Shown one piece after another: positions 49,101 through 58,745 of a stretch of 64,000 nt of DNA. Location of the stretch: positions 620,001 to 684,000 of the forward strand of contig BROI01000002.1 in the NCBI GenBank assembly GCA_027923505.1, written 5' to 3'. Under the pieces are notes generated by a model that did not search any database, had not been told where the DNA came from, and saw only the letters and a list, made by a program, of their open reading frames with translations. The stretch comes from Mayamaea pseudoterrestris. Lineage: Eukaryota > Bacillariophyta > Bacillariophyceae > Sellaphorales > Sellaphoraceae. The stretch's first letter is position 1, and each line of letters begins with the position of its first letter. The position numbers were made by a program, and so were the translations under genes.

Positions 49101-50877
49101 GATCAAATCAATCATTCCGGACAAGACTCCTATCCACCTTTTGCTCGACGATCGTATCGAAGAAAAAGTTGACGAGTCTAACAGCACACCCTTCGGATAT
49201 GGCCGAATCGGAGCTGCTCCTCTTGAGCCTGTCCGCATTAAAGTTACGCCGCTTCGACCGCTGACTGAGGCTTTTGGTACTGGTATGCGAGGAAGGCCGG
49301 AGTGGTTCAGGCGTTATTGCGAAGATTTCGTATCTGGTCGATCGCATCGAATGAAAAGTGATGTCCTGTCGACTACCGTCAGGCCGAATCTACGACGAAA
49401 CGCTTCTAATACGGACAATAGCGACCCACAGCACAGAGACCACGCTCGATCTTTTAGTGCGACAGGGTTTTCATCGGGCAACCATGCTCAAGGAATGTCT
49501 CAAACGCGACACCGCCTTTTAGACGTTGGAGATAGTAGCGACAGTGTCGCCCGACCTTCTGGAGGTAAATTTTTAGGAAATACTGACTGTACGGGCTTCA
49601 TCGATAAGGCGACTTGTCTAACACACTGCTTGCGCGTCATTTTAGAACTGGCTGGGGTTGACAAGTTTTGTTTTATTCAACCGAAAGAAAGAAAGTCTTC
49701 CAAAGACTGGTGGAGAACATCTTCAGGTGATGCGGCTGAGAAATCACTGAAAGTCACCCAACTACAAGTTGCTCAAGCTTTCCCAGCTTGCGTCACGCGC
49801 CAGGTTGTTGTCCATCGCTTGGTGTACTCACAAAGCCCACTTGAGGCAGGCATAGATGCAATTTGTCAATGGTGTGCTGTTCTATTCCGCACAGCAATAG
49901 CGACATCTGGACAAGCCATTCTGCAACAGAATGGCGAACCTGGAATTGGAGCAGATGCTGCCAAAGTAGTTGCCGACTGTATTCACGCAAGCAACGTCAA
50001 AGCTATTGGCATTGCATTGCTAAATGGGAATTATGAAATCTCAGACGGGGAAGGCTCCAATGAATTTTCCCACGAGTATGATCGGCTAAGTGACGAGGAA
50101 ATTTCAAAGCTTAGACAGACAGTGTCCCGCTTAATTGTTGTGTTTATCGAGTTACTGCATTTGCTCATTGTGCGAAACCGTGATCAGCTACTTGACGTTA
50201 TTCAGACGCGCAAACGAGGCGATGCAGACTCCCAGTATCCAGCCGCCAGTCTAAACGGTAAGTCAAGTGGGCGCAGCGTCAGCAATGGGCGCATGTCACA
50301 AGACCAGCGCAAAGAGACGCGTGAGCAATCGCCTGCCAGCGAGCATAGTCGCCACCTGTCTCGCGTCACCACGGGGAGCTTCGAAGGACGAAGTGCGCAA
50401 TATTCCTTCCCCTCAACAACGCCAGACCCAAAGGCTCGTATTCGTGGCACTTCGGATATGAGCTCGGTGACTCGGGGAGATCTGCACAAGAGAGGTCGAT
50501 CTGGCGGAGACACTTCTACAGTCTATAAAACAGATTCCGCAATTGCTCTACAAAGCGAACTTCAACGTGCTTTCATAGCCTTTTGCAAAATTCTACATCC
50601 CCGTATCAGCGGCGTGCTTGAGGATGAGACGCCCCGATGGCTTCGAAACTGCATTCAGGACAATTACTTTTCACTCGGCACATACCGCCACACCAAGGTC
50701 CCTATAGCCGATGAATTGTGCTTCAATTCGAACGATCGCACGGACGCTGGGTTCGTTCTCGGTCCGCCGGAAAATGTTGAAACGGTGTCATCGCATGGAA
50801 GCATGGCTGGAAGCTCCAACTCTGTGCTGTCACGAGGATCCTTTACGCGCGAAGCGAACCCATTTGGCGCCTTTTAG
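40102..50877 (+). CDS. DOCK-family Rho guanine-nucleotide exchange factor (Zizimin-like, DOCK-C/D)
   Basis: Join(40102..43010, 43087..47571, 47658..50877); 3,537 aa. DOCK proteins activate Rac/Cdc42-type GTPases through the DHR-2 domain. The two introns (76 bp, GTGCGT..CAG; 86 bp, GTAAGT..CAG) fuse three frames that are each open to the splice sites: CG+T gives ...LYSR-ADPVLNRAQG and CT+G gives ...FLEAL-GETLQHW. Near residue 776 IEPLFCSVAIYNV, then LYVVLVVKKVFSGDDG, match the N-terminal region of DOCK6-11. A DHR-1/C2 segment lies at about 1128-1243 (NVIVKAELREMQYG, DEFKLKLPLDL). A helical repeat region follows. DHR-2 is at about 2680-3490, with EEMEE-like EMEENMVEEAEAAGELYLQ, SRYSWNIATQYYAERYNY, LQVAQAFPACVTRQVVVHRL and GADAAKVVADCI near the nucleotide-sensor position. 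Disordered Ser-rich insertions make it much longer than the ~2,000 residues usual in animals. Confidence 0.85.
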
Positions 50878-51339
50878 TCAAATGAAAAGCTGGTAGTTAT
50901 TGCGTGATCGCTCTGTTGTCTCGACTCCTTGCCGTGTAAGACGTTGTCACATATTTTCATAAATCTTAAAAATTTGTTCGCATTATTTCGCCATGGGTGG
51001 GATCCATGCATGTTAACTTTCGTTTTACAAGTGTCAGCTGCTTCTTCGCCGCGGCCTCAGCTAAGCAAGCAGCTGAAATTAAATCTTTAGCATTTTTCTT
51101 TGAGACATTCTGTCCTGCTTGAATTGTGCGTAGACGACGAGACGGACGCTTTGAACTTGTATTTCATGAAAGTCAGCGTTCACTATCGGGACAAAACAAC
51201 GAGCGTCAGATGAAGATTTCGCCATGTCTCATCGGTACACAAAATCTGCAGACATTGTTCTTTACCACAACGCCACAACCTTATCGCTTACATATATATA
51301 TAATAGTTGTTTCACTTTGCCTTATCCATCTCATACACC
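50878..51339. other. Intergenic region before TDP1
   Basis: 462 bp between the DOCK stop and the TDP1 ATG. No gene seen. An AT run TATATATATAATA at 51,293-51,305 lies about 35-47 bp before the TDP1 ATG and could be a core promoter element. Confidence 0.5.
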
Positions 51340-52905
51340 ATGGGCGACGACCAAAAGTCAATTGACGCTGACGCTGACAAGAAACTGACATCAATTGGCC
51401 CGGCGAAGCGAGACGATCATGACGGCGACATGGCTTCACCAAACAAAAAGGCTCGAACGTCAGCGGAAACCTCCATGCCCGTCGACGTTCCAATGAAATT
51501 ATTTGCGACGCTTTCCGATGTTTCTGAGCGCGCTAATCATGCAGCTGATGCGAATCATTGGAGCCAAAGTCACTGCTGGACGCTTCGGGAAATGCTTGGA
51601 TTCGATGGGAATCGTCCTTGTCATCGCATCGATTGGCTCGTCATCTGCAACTACATGATTGATTTCGAGTACTTGCTGGATGAAGTGCCAGAATTAATAT
51701 CCATTCCTCAAGTTTTATCGTTCTATGGAGTTGCCGACACGCCGTGGACCGCCTGGAAGGCTGCTTCTCCGCGCAGCGCCTTTGTGAGACTTGATCCATC
51801 GGCACCACCGGGGCAGGAGAATCCGCTCACGACTAGAATCCCCTATGGCGTTCATCACTCCAAGATTTTTCTCGTTGGGTTCGCGGATGGAACTTTGCGC
51901 GTGATTATTCACACGGCAAACTTGCGCTACAATGACATTCATCTCAAGACGCAGGCTGCATACATTCAGGACTTTGCGCTCAAGAAATCGAATGCTGCTG
52001 CTCCTTCACGACCAAATGACTTTGAAAATGGCCTGGCAATGTACTTGCAGAGCTACAAGTACCAAACTGCCTTAATGGCGACAGAATCACTTGCTGCCGA
52101 GACGCTGGTGCAACGGATCCGCCGCTACGACTACTCATCCGCACAAGTAATTCTCATTCCATCAACGCCAGGCTATCATAGTTTAGACTCGAGACTAGGA
52201 CATTTGGAATTGAGGCGTAACGTGAAGGCTCACGGGGCTCCTGTGGACCGCAATGCTCGCGTAGTTTGTCAATTATCCTCCATTGGGTCGCTGACGGAAA
52301 AGTACTTGGTTGAGTTGCAAGAGTCCATGAACCAGTCGTCATCCTCATCAGGCCAAGGAAGCAATGTGCAAATGAACATTGTCTACCCGACAGTGGAAGA
52401 GATTCGAACGTCTGTCCAAGGCTACCATGGCGGTGGATCCGTCCCAGGGTCGATCAAGAATGTGTCAAAACCGTTTCTGCAACGACTCTATCGCCGATGG
52501 TCCTCGCAAGCATGTAACCCAATCTACAAGCCACGCAACGTTCCGCACATTAAAAGCTACTATCAAACTTGTCCGGATGGCGCGTCACTGAGTTGGTTGG
52601 TTTTGTCGTCACACAATTTGAGCAAGGCCGCCTGGGGCGACGTGATCAATACGAGGTTTGGTAGAAGACTATTCATAAGACACTGGGAGCTGGGAGTGTT
52701 TCTTTCACCAAAACTGTTAAAGGCAACGCGATTGATTCCCTGGACAGCGGCGGCAGTAAGTGCAATGAGGTCTAGAGACGCGATTATTCCACTACCCTAC
52801 AATATGCATCCGGAACCGTATCAGGCAGCCGACCAACCTTGGGCTGTGGACATGCGTTACAGTCGGCCTGATAGTTTTGGTCGACTCAGCGCCCATGACC
52901 CGTAA
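51340..52905 (+). CDS. TDP1: Tyrosyl-DNA phosphodiesterase 1
   Basis: 521 aa, single exon. TDP1 removes topoisomerase I peptides and other 3' adducts from DNA ends. Both catalytic HKD-type motifs are visible: HHSKIF with His173/Lys175 and, in the second half, VPHIKSYYQ with His403/Lys405, followed by LVLSSHNLSKAAWG, a hallmark of the family. WLVICNYMIDFEYLL matches the N-terminal core. A charged N terminus containing PNKKAR may be a nuclear signal. The start is the ATG at 51,340; the frame is open a little further upstream without an ATG. Catalytic residues are intact, so it should be active. Convergent with the IQ-motif gene, 109 bp apart. Confidence 0.93.
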   Translation: MGDDQKSIDADADKKLTSIGPAKRDDHDGDMASPNKKARTSAETSMPVDVPMKLFATLSDVSERANHAADANHWSQSHCWTLREMLGFDGNRPCHRIDWLVICNYMIDFEYLLDEVPELISIPQVLSFYGVADTPWTAWKAASPRSAFVRLDPSAPPGQENPLTTRIPYGVHHSKIFLVGFADGTLRVIIHTANLRYNDIHLKTQAAYIQDFALKKSNAAAPSRPNDFENGLAMYLQSYKYQTALMATESLAAETLVQRIRRYDYSSAQVILIPSTPGYHSLDSRLGHLELRRNVKAHGAPVDRNARVVCQLSSIGSLTEKYLVELQESMNQSSSSSGQGSNVQMNIVYPTVEEIRTSVQGYHGGGSVPGSIKNVSKPFLQRLYRRWSSQACNPIYKPRNVPHIKSYYQTCPDGASLSWLVLSSHNLSKAAWGDVINTRFGRRLFIRHWELGVFLSPKLLKATRLIPWTAAAVSAMRSRDAIIPLPYNMHPEPYQAADQPWAVDMRYSRPDSFGRLSAHDP

Positions 52906-53014
52906 GGCATGTATGCAAAGGTCCACGGTCGCACATTGATACCTAATGCTTTCTAAATAACATCAGATACGTTTAAACCCCCCTTAAAATACAAATACAA
53001 TCAACACAATGTCA

Positions 53015-53919
53015 TTATACCGACTCCGCCTGACTTTTTTCTGCTTCGTCAACCACTTCAATAATTTCTTCAATAGATGTTTGCTTTTCGCGTTGCGTCT
53101 TGATATAATTCTGACGCAGCTGCGCCTCACGCTGTTCCCGCGCCTTCTTGCGCTCCTCATATTGCTCCTTTTCATGTTGACGGCTCGTTTCGTAGTCCTC
53201 CTCCGTGGCATCTCCAAAGGCTAGGCCGACGCCGCAGCACTGAAATATGGATGGAATGTCAGCAGTTCCAGCGTGCAACCCCTTTTGCTGGGCCTTGCGT
53301 CGTCGCTGAGCATTTCGAATGGCAGCCGTCGATACACCATCCTTCTCCAAATCACGCAATGTCTTGTTGCGGCGAAATGCTGACTGTACCTTGATGGCTG
53401 CCGCCGTCTCCTACAAAAGCAGCAAGTATTGTTGACAGAAAATGTGAGCGACAATTTCGAAGCATCGGCTGGCGCGTTAAAGACACTAAGTAACCGTGAT
53501 GCCACCATCCAACGGTTGGAAGTCGACTACCATGGCACCATGGCGGTTTCCACGGATGATATGGATCCATCAGTAGCTTTCACGTCGATAGTGGAGGCGA
53601 TTTTATGTTATATACGTACAATATCAATCCAATCATATCGTGGAGGCCCACCGAATGCAGCTTCGCGAGCCGTTGGAGCCTGATCTAGCTTGACTTCACG
53701 AACATCTGGAACGCGCGATTTGCGCTGCTTTGGTCGATTGCTCATAGGAGAACCGACAAATGGCTCTCTTCCAGCATCCGCCTCGGGCTGCGGAGATGGA
53801 GTCCCCTCGCGCTTGTCCGCCCTGCTCTTGCGTCGCGGCAAGCGCAGTCGACTCATGAAGCCACGCTTTTGCTTGACTGGCTGTTGTTGTTGCTCGACGC
53901 TGTCGACTGCTTGCATCAT
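53015..53919 (-). CDS. IQ-motif protein with coiled coil
   Basis: Complement(join(53015..53410, 53620..53919)); 231 aa. The 209-bp intron has donor GTACGT and acceptor TTGTAG and joins RYDWIDI to ETAAAIKVQSAFRRN. That junction yields an IQ motif (IKVQSAFRRN, about residue 106), the usual calmodulin-binding sequence. The N-terminal exon is basic (RGFMSRLRLPRRKSRADKR); a Cys pair (IFQCCGVGLAFG) and a long Glu/Arg-rich helix follow. The function is unknown beyond likely calmodulin binding. The start is the first of two consecutive ATG codons at 53,919; the frame extends to 53,976 without an ATG. Confidence 0.75.
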
Positions 53920-54339
53920 TGTTTGTGCTTTACTTTGGACTCTAATTTGTATAACTGATACCTTTAAGGGTGGCAAAGTGTGGAGATGATGCGCGAAACT
54001 ATGCGTTGGAATTATTCCAAGTTGTTGAGCTCTCCGATGAATGAATCGGAACGGGTTGCCAAAAATCCGAGAACGAGCTGGCGCGCGTTGGGTGCCATTG
54101 CGTCGCCTACTTTGCCAGAGGTTAGCTAACTACCAGCAGCTTGGACTGTCCCTCATGCACATATCATACGTTCGTGTATTGTATTATGTCTTGCTGTTAG
54201 CATACGTTCGTGTATTGTATTATGTCTTGCTGTTAGCTATTTTACAATCCTTGATATTCTATCCTACATCATCATTACTATCCTCATGTGAACCTCCCTA
54301 AACGTACCGGTAGGCAATACAAACGATGCCTCAACCCCA
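53920..54339. other. Intergenic region, IQ gene / K+ channel
   Basis: Between the 5' end of the IQ gene and the 3' end of the channel gene, both on the minus strand. It holds the 36-bp tandem duplication listed next and TACCGGTA at 54,305. No gene seen. Confidence 0.5.
54165..54236. repeat. Perfect 36-bp tandem duplication
   Basis: 54,165-54,200 and 54,201-54,236 are identical, beginning CATACGTTCGTG and ending CTTGCTGTTAG. Two copies only. Confidence 0.95.
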
Positions 54340-56262
54340 CTAAACAACATCGTTATCCTTCATCTTTTCCTCCTCGCCGTCATGAAAGCTAAAGACGGAG
54401 CAATCATGTTGCAGCCCCATTCGCAACTGCTTGGATTCCTCCTTGGCTGTGGCAGCGAATTTGAGCAGCTGAGCCTTGTACCGCGTCAACTCCAATTTGC
54501 GCTTGGGCTTTCGAAGCTTGCGCCGGGCATTTTCAATCAACTCACTCTTGCAGAGACATCCGTTATTGTCCGTATCAATCCGCGCAAAGTGTTTGCGCAA
54601 CTCTTCAATGAGCTTCTTGTCAACCTTGCCCATGGCTAGCAACATGAACTCTAGAAACTCGGCTCTCGTGACATTGCCATCTCCATCATCATCCATCAGC
54701 TGCAAATCTTCGTAGGAGAGTTCGCGACTGGCCATGGCTCGTCGGAACTTTTTCGATCGCTTGTCGATAATGTGCTTGGCAATAAACTTCATCCATTGCG
54801 CCGTCGTGGCCACAATGAGGGGAATGAAAATGGAAGTAGCGAATCGGCCCCACTGCGAAACAGGCACAAGATCGCCGTATCCACACGTTGCGGCTGAAAG
54901 AGCTATAAAGTCTGTATGCCATGGATCAGGAAGGAAGTGTTGTTAGATATCAGTGTCACGCATCATGCGTTCGTCGCGAGGCATCAGGTATAACAACGTA
55001 CATGGAACATCGACATGCGGCATGGAACGGAGCGCCGGATCAAAGGACATGATAATGCCAAAGACTGTAAGCACCGACATGATCAAGAATGCACCAGTAG
55101 TAATGTTCGCAGCCGAGGTGGTTGGCTTGATATTCATTGACTTGAGCAAACTGTTCGTCGTCAAGGTCCAGTCCTCCGCTTCTTGCGTCCCCGTCGTTGC
55201 TGCCGTGGCAGTCGTCCTTCCGCCATAAGAATCAACACTCTTGCCTCCCAACGAGTCAAACGATTTGGCGGATTGAAGCTGCATGCTGGCAGACTTTGGA
55301 AACAAGTCTAGCGCCTTTCTCTTCCACTGCCTGTTGGTGCGGTCAATGGCCAGTTCCTGCGCCTCGACAATGTTTGATCCAAGCACACCAATCACAACGG
55401 ACAACCACGCGACACCCGACGCGGCGTAAAACATGGTAAAGATCTTTGCCGCCGGAGTCTCTGGGACAAGGTCGCCGTATCCCACGGTCGTGAACGTTAC
55501 TACGGAAAAGTATATGCAGTCAATGACGCTCCAGTTGTGTCCGCCAAAGACGAAGCGAAAGGCAATGACGGCAATCACGATCCAAACGAACATGCCAATC
55601 AAACATTCCTTCATGGAAAACATGTTGGCATAGGCGAGCCAGTTGCTGTACTGCGCCGACAAACTTTGCGAGTCATCTTCGTCATGGTTGCGTCGGGACA
55701 CCAAGTGTTCGCCGCTGCGCACATGGTGCGACAGCTTCCTCCATCGTTCCGAGCTGGCCTGCTTGCGGAGTCGCTGCTGTCGATGGTGGTAGGCGGCCAA
55801 ATCTTCCGGTGGCAGTGAGCATTCGCCAGCGTCGGGCAGCTGATCGCTCGAGGTACGTGTGATGGAAATGTAGGCTGGAAGAATGGGATTACTGCTGTCA
55901 ATATCAGCATGATGATGATGCGAATCTGTATGATTCTCTAGCAATGGGCGTTGTCGTTCCTTAAAGTTTTCTGCGTCTGTTGAATGTATCCTTCGTTTCA
56001 ATGGAGGTACAAACATGGCCCGTCGGTCCTTTCGCTTCGCCATAAAAGTTCGTCGGTCGGGCAGTTCAATGCATCCAATCATCGGCTGATGATGAACAAC
56101 CTCAGCATCATCATCATGAAGGGCCTTGTACGATAATTCTTCGTCATCCAGCAGCGAAGACTGTTCACATGATTGCTGTTGCTGCTCGCGCATTCGCACT
56201 GTTTGTTGATTATTATTTCGTCGTTGAAACTTGTCATTGTCGACAATGTCATTCAACGACAT
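54340..56262 (-). CDS. Two-pore-domain K+ channel with C-terminal EF-hands (TPK-like)
   Basis: Complement(join(54340..54911, 55002..56262)); 610 aa. Potassium leak-type channel of plant/protist TPK form. Seen: a cytosolic N terminus of about 215 residues rich in Gln and His; helix CLIGMFVWIVIAVIAFRFVF; pore 1 with filter TTVGYGD (about 258-264); paired helix; second hydrophobic segment GAFLIMSVLTVFGIIM; pore 2 with TCGYGD (429-434); last helix; two EF-hand loops starting DDDGDGNVTRAE (494) and DTDNNGCLCKSE (533). A TAA lies in frame between the two halves, but a 90-bp intron (GTACGT..ACAG, with TCTAAC as branch-like site) removes it and rebuilds PYFIALSAATCGYGD. The second filter has Cys where Val or Ile is usual. 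The subcellular membrane is unknown. Confidence 0.9.
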
Positions 56263-56663
56263 GTTGCTGCTGCTGCTACGGTTGATCCAAGTTGAGAAAC
56301 TGATTTATGGCAGTGGGCGTTGGATATGCATCCACATGGCCATCGGCGCACTTTCCACGAGGTACGAATAATGAAGTAACCGCTTCCGTTATCCGTTGGA
56401 AGCGTGTCGGCCGAAACCTCGTACATTCGAACGCATAGTTCCGTGACCATATGAGTCATGACGGAGTAAGTCGTCAAAAATGTTCGGAATTTGTGATCGT
56501 GCATAGTTTGGTGACTGTGCTACAAACGGTGAACCAGTGCGAGACATGATCGCTGCCAACCGATTCCTTGCCACTGTGTTGGCATCGCACCGCAGCTGTC
56601 ATGACCATGGACCTTGTCCACATTCGAATGCTTCCAATCAAGCTAACGATGAGCCATGCAAAC
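56263..56663. promoter_or_regulatory. Divergent intergenic region (K+ channel / SAP-hydrolase)
   Basis: About 400 bp between divergent start codons. Several in-frame ATGs upstream of 56,664 (from 56,604) could lengthen the hydrolase by up to 20 residues. No other gene supported. Confidence 0.45.
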
Positions 56664-58733
56664 ATGAATTGGAACAGAAAGCTTTGCTTACTGCTACTAC
56701 TTGTTGCGAGTTTCATATCAGGCTGTCATGCCTTTGTCCTCCAGCCGATCCCGTCACCAATAGCACTCGTTACGCAATCGCCACGACCATGTCATGCAGT
56801 CGTCAATTCGAATCAACGCAGCGTTTCTGTAATCAAAATGTCATGGAATCCAGAAAACGATGTCGTTTTAGATAGTGACGACGAAAATCTGCAAGAATTT
56901 GAACCCGTCGAGCTCCCGGATGACCGCGAAACGGCACTGTCGCTCGACGACGTGGAGTCACTCACCGTCGTGCAACTCAAGCAGCAGCTGCGACTACGCA
57001 ACCTAAAAGTGTCCGGCAACAAGGCGGAACTAATGACGCGACTATTGCAACACTCGGGAACGTATATAGATTCTACTAATAGTAGTGACGACGAGCGTTT
57101 TGTTGACGTTTCCGACTACTTGGATCCGGAGGATGCTGGGGCGTCAACCAAGTCGCAAGCCATTGGCGACCAAGCGAGTGCAGTCGATCTTGATGACGAC
57201 GATGACGAACCTTTGGAATCTATTCGCTTCAATGAAGTCTGGGGCGCCAGTGCTCGCATTGTGGAGGACTACGAGGGACGAGGATTGGTCGTGGACGGCA
57301 TGAGTCGAACCGTTGTAGAATTCACGGGATCCAATCAAACCACGGTGCAAGCCTACGTTGCAGCAACGCGCGACGCGCTGAGACCCTTTCTGCAGTCGAC
57401 CAATGTCACCATGGCCACGTCGGCGGAGGATCGACTGTTTGCGATTCAAAAGCAGCGCGAGCAGGCGGCGACGCGGCCCATTCGGTTTGACGACGAAACT
57501 GGATTGGACGAAGGCGATGAATCTGGTATATACAAGGACATACTGAACCGAGACTTTACCGATTGGGGCAAATATACGCCGACGGGCGCTCAACTATCGG
57601 CCGAGGAAGTGCAAGGCGTCTTACTGCTGAGTGATATATACGGCATGGACAATGAAGATACTCGCGCACTCGCGGAAAAAATTGCGTTCGAATGCCAACC
57701 GGTTGTTGTCATGGTACCCGACTTGTTTTGTGGCAAACCTTGGACTGGTGCAACAGATGAGCGCAATGAGCATGGCGAAACTTACGAGGAATGGCGAAAG
57801 CAGCATGACGATTTGCGAGTAAGCGTTGACATTCGAGCTGCAGCAGCTTGTTTGCGCGAACGATACGCAGTCTCGTCCATTGTCGTTTGGGGAACTTGCT
57901 TTGGGGGTGGACGCGCGCTGGAAGCTGCCTCTGGTTGGTTGCCGAATGGTAGCATTCATGACGTTGATGGTTCCATTGGTCCGCCGCTAGTGAATCCTGC
58001 CGTTGCGGTTGCATGGTATCCGACGCGTTATAATGTCGCTGAATTGTTTGGCAATGACAGAGTGGCTGCACAAGAAAGCGATGATATTGAACAACAAAAA
58101 ATGGCAGTCATGGCAGTGTTCGGAGGCAAAGATACCATACCAGGTGCCACAGCGGCAGACGCTGCAACGCTAAAGTCGCTGCTGGAGGAAGACAATCGTG
58201 TTTGTGACCTGATGGTTAAGGTTTTCCCCGAACAGGATCATGGATTTGCTCATCGCGGTCTGAGTACTCCGGAAGAGACAGACTATTTTGAACGTTTTGT
58301 TGATGAAGAGTTTGGCGGCGCTGGCAGAATTAATGTGGGCGGTGGAGATGCGGAAGTGGCATGTCTTTTATCCACAGCGTTTATGGAGACATACAGCAGA
58401 GTCTTTTTGCCCACGACTGGTCCGCCTGTAAATTTAGACGATTCTGAACTGGAATGGTCTCGCAAACTGGAGACGAAGGACCTTGTAGAAGCGAACCAGC
58501 GCGATGTTCGCAAGGAAATGGAGAATGCAATGAACAATTTTGTTGACGATCCTTTGGATGGCTATATGGTAGATCCTACGGAAGAAGCTGATCGAGAGGA
58601 GCTCGCTAAAATATTACGCTCTATGCAAGATCCTGAACTAGCAAAAGGACCGAATGCGATTGAGGATCAAGACGATTTGAATTTAGTTTATGCAAAGCTA
58701 TTATCGGGACCCGACAAATTTGAAATATTTTAA
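56664..58733 (+). CDS. SAP-domain dienelactone hydrolase-like protein, plastid-type presequence
   Basis: 689 aa, single exon. The N terminus is a signal peptide (CLLLLLVASFISG) ending C-H-A-F-V, the aromatic-at-+1 context used by stramenopile plastid preproteins. A SAP motif (LTVVQLKQQLRLRNLKVSGN, about residues 103-130), normally DNA/RNA-binding, follows. The C-terminal half is an alpha/beta hydrolase of dienelactone hydrolase type: LLSDIYGM, VVVMVPDLF, nucleophile elbow GTCFGGG with Cys412, Asp490 in GGKDTIPG and His526 in QDHGFAHRG, a complete Cys-Asp-His triad. The tail of about 140 residues is acidic. Substrate unknown. I chose the ATG at 56,664 because it starts the signal peptide directly. 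Only 12 bp separate its stop from the convergent neighbour. Confidence 0.85.
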   Translation: MNWNRKLCLLLLLVASFISGCHAFVLQPIPSPIALVTQSPRPCHAVVNSNQRSVSVIKMSWNPENDVVLDSDDENLQEFEPVELPDDRETALSLDDVESLTVVQLKQQLRLRNLKVSGNKAELMTRLLQHSGTYIDSTNSSDDERFVDVSDYLDPEDAGASTKSQAIGDQASAVDLDDDDDEPLESIRFNEVWGASARIVEDYEGRGLVVDGMSRTVVEFTGSNQTTVQAYVAATRDALRPFLQSTNVTMATSAEDRLFAIQKQREQAATRPIRFDDETGLDEGDESGIYKDILNRDFTDWGKYTPTGAQLSAEEVQGVLLLSDIYGMDNEDTRALAEKIAFECQPVVVMVPDLFCGKPWTGATDERNEHGETYEEWRKQHDDLRVSVDIRAAAACLRERYAVSSIVVWGTCFGGGRALEAASGWLPNGSIHDVDGSIGPPLVNPAVAVAWYPTRYNVAELFGNDRVAAQESDDIEQQKMAVMAVFGGKDTIPGATAADAATLKSLLEEDNRVCDLMVKVFPEQDHGFAHRGLSTPEETDYFERFVDEEFGGAGRINVGGGDAEVACLLSTAFMETYSRVFLPTTGPPVNLDDSELEWSRKLETKDLVEANQRDVRKEMENAMNNFVDDPLDGYMVDPTEEADREELAKILRSMQDPELAKGPNAIEDQDDLNLVYAKLLSGPDKFEIF

Positions 58734-58745
58734 AGCGATGAAGAG

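Noticed and set aside
40102-50877. Three separate genes at 40,102-43,068, 43,148-47,575 and 47,680-50,877
   Set aside because: Frames are open to good splice sites, phases match at both introns, and together they give the DOCK domain order.
54912-55001. In-frame TAA making the K+ channel a pseudogene or two genes
   Set aside because: GTACGT..ACAG borders a 90-bp intron whose removal restores the second pore in frame.
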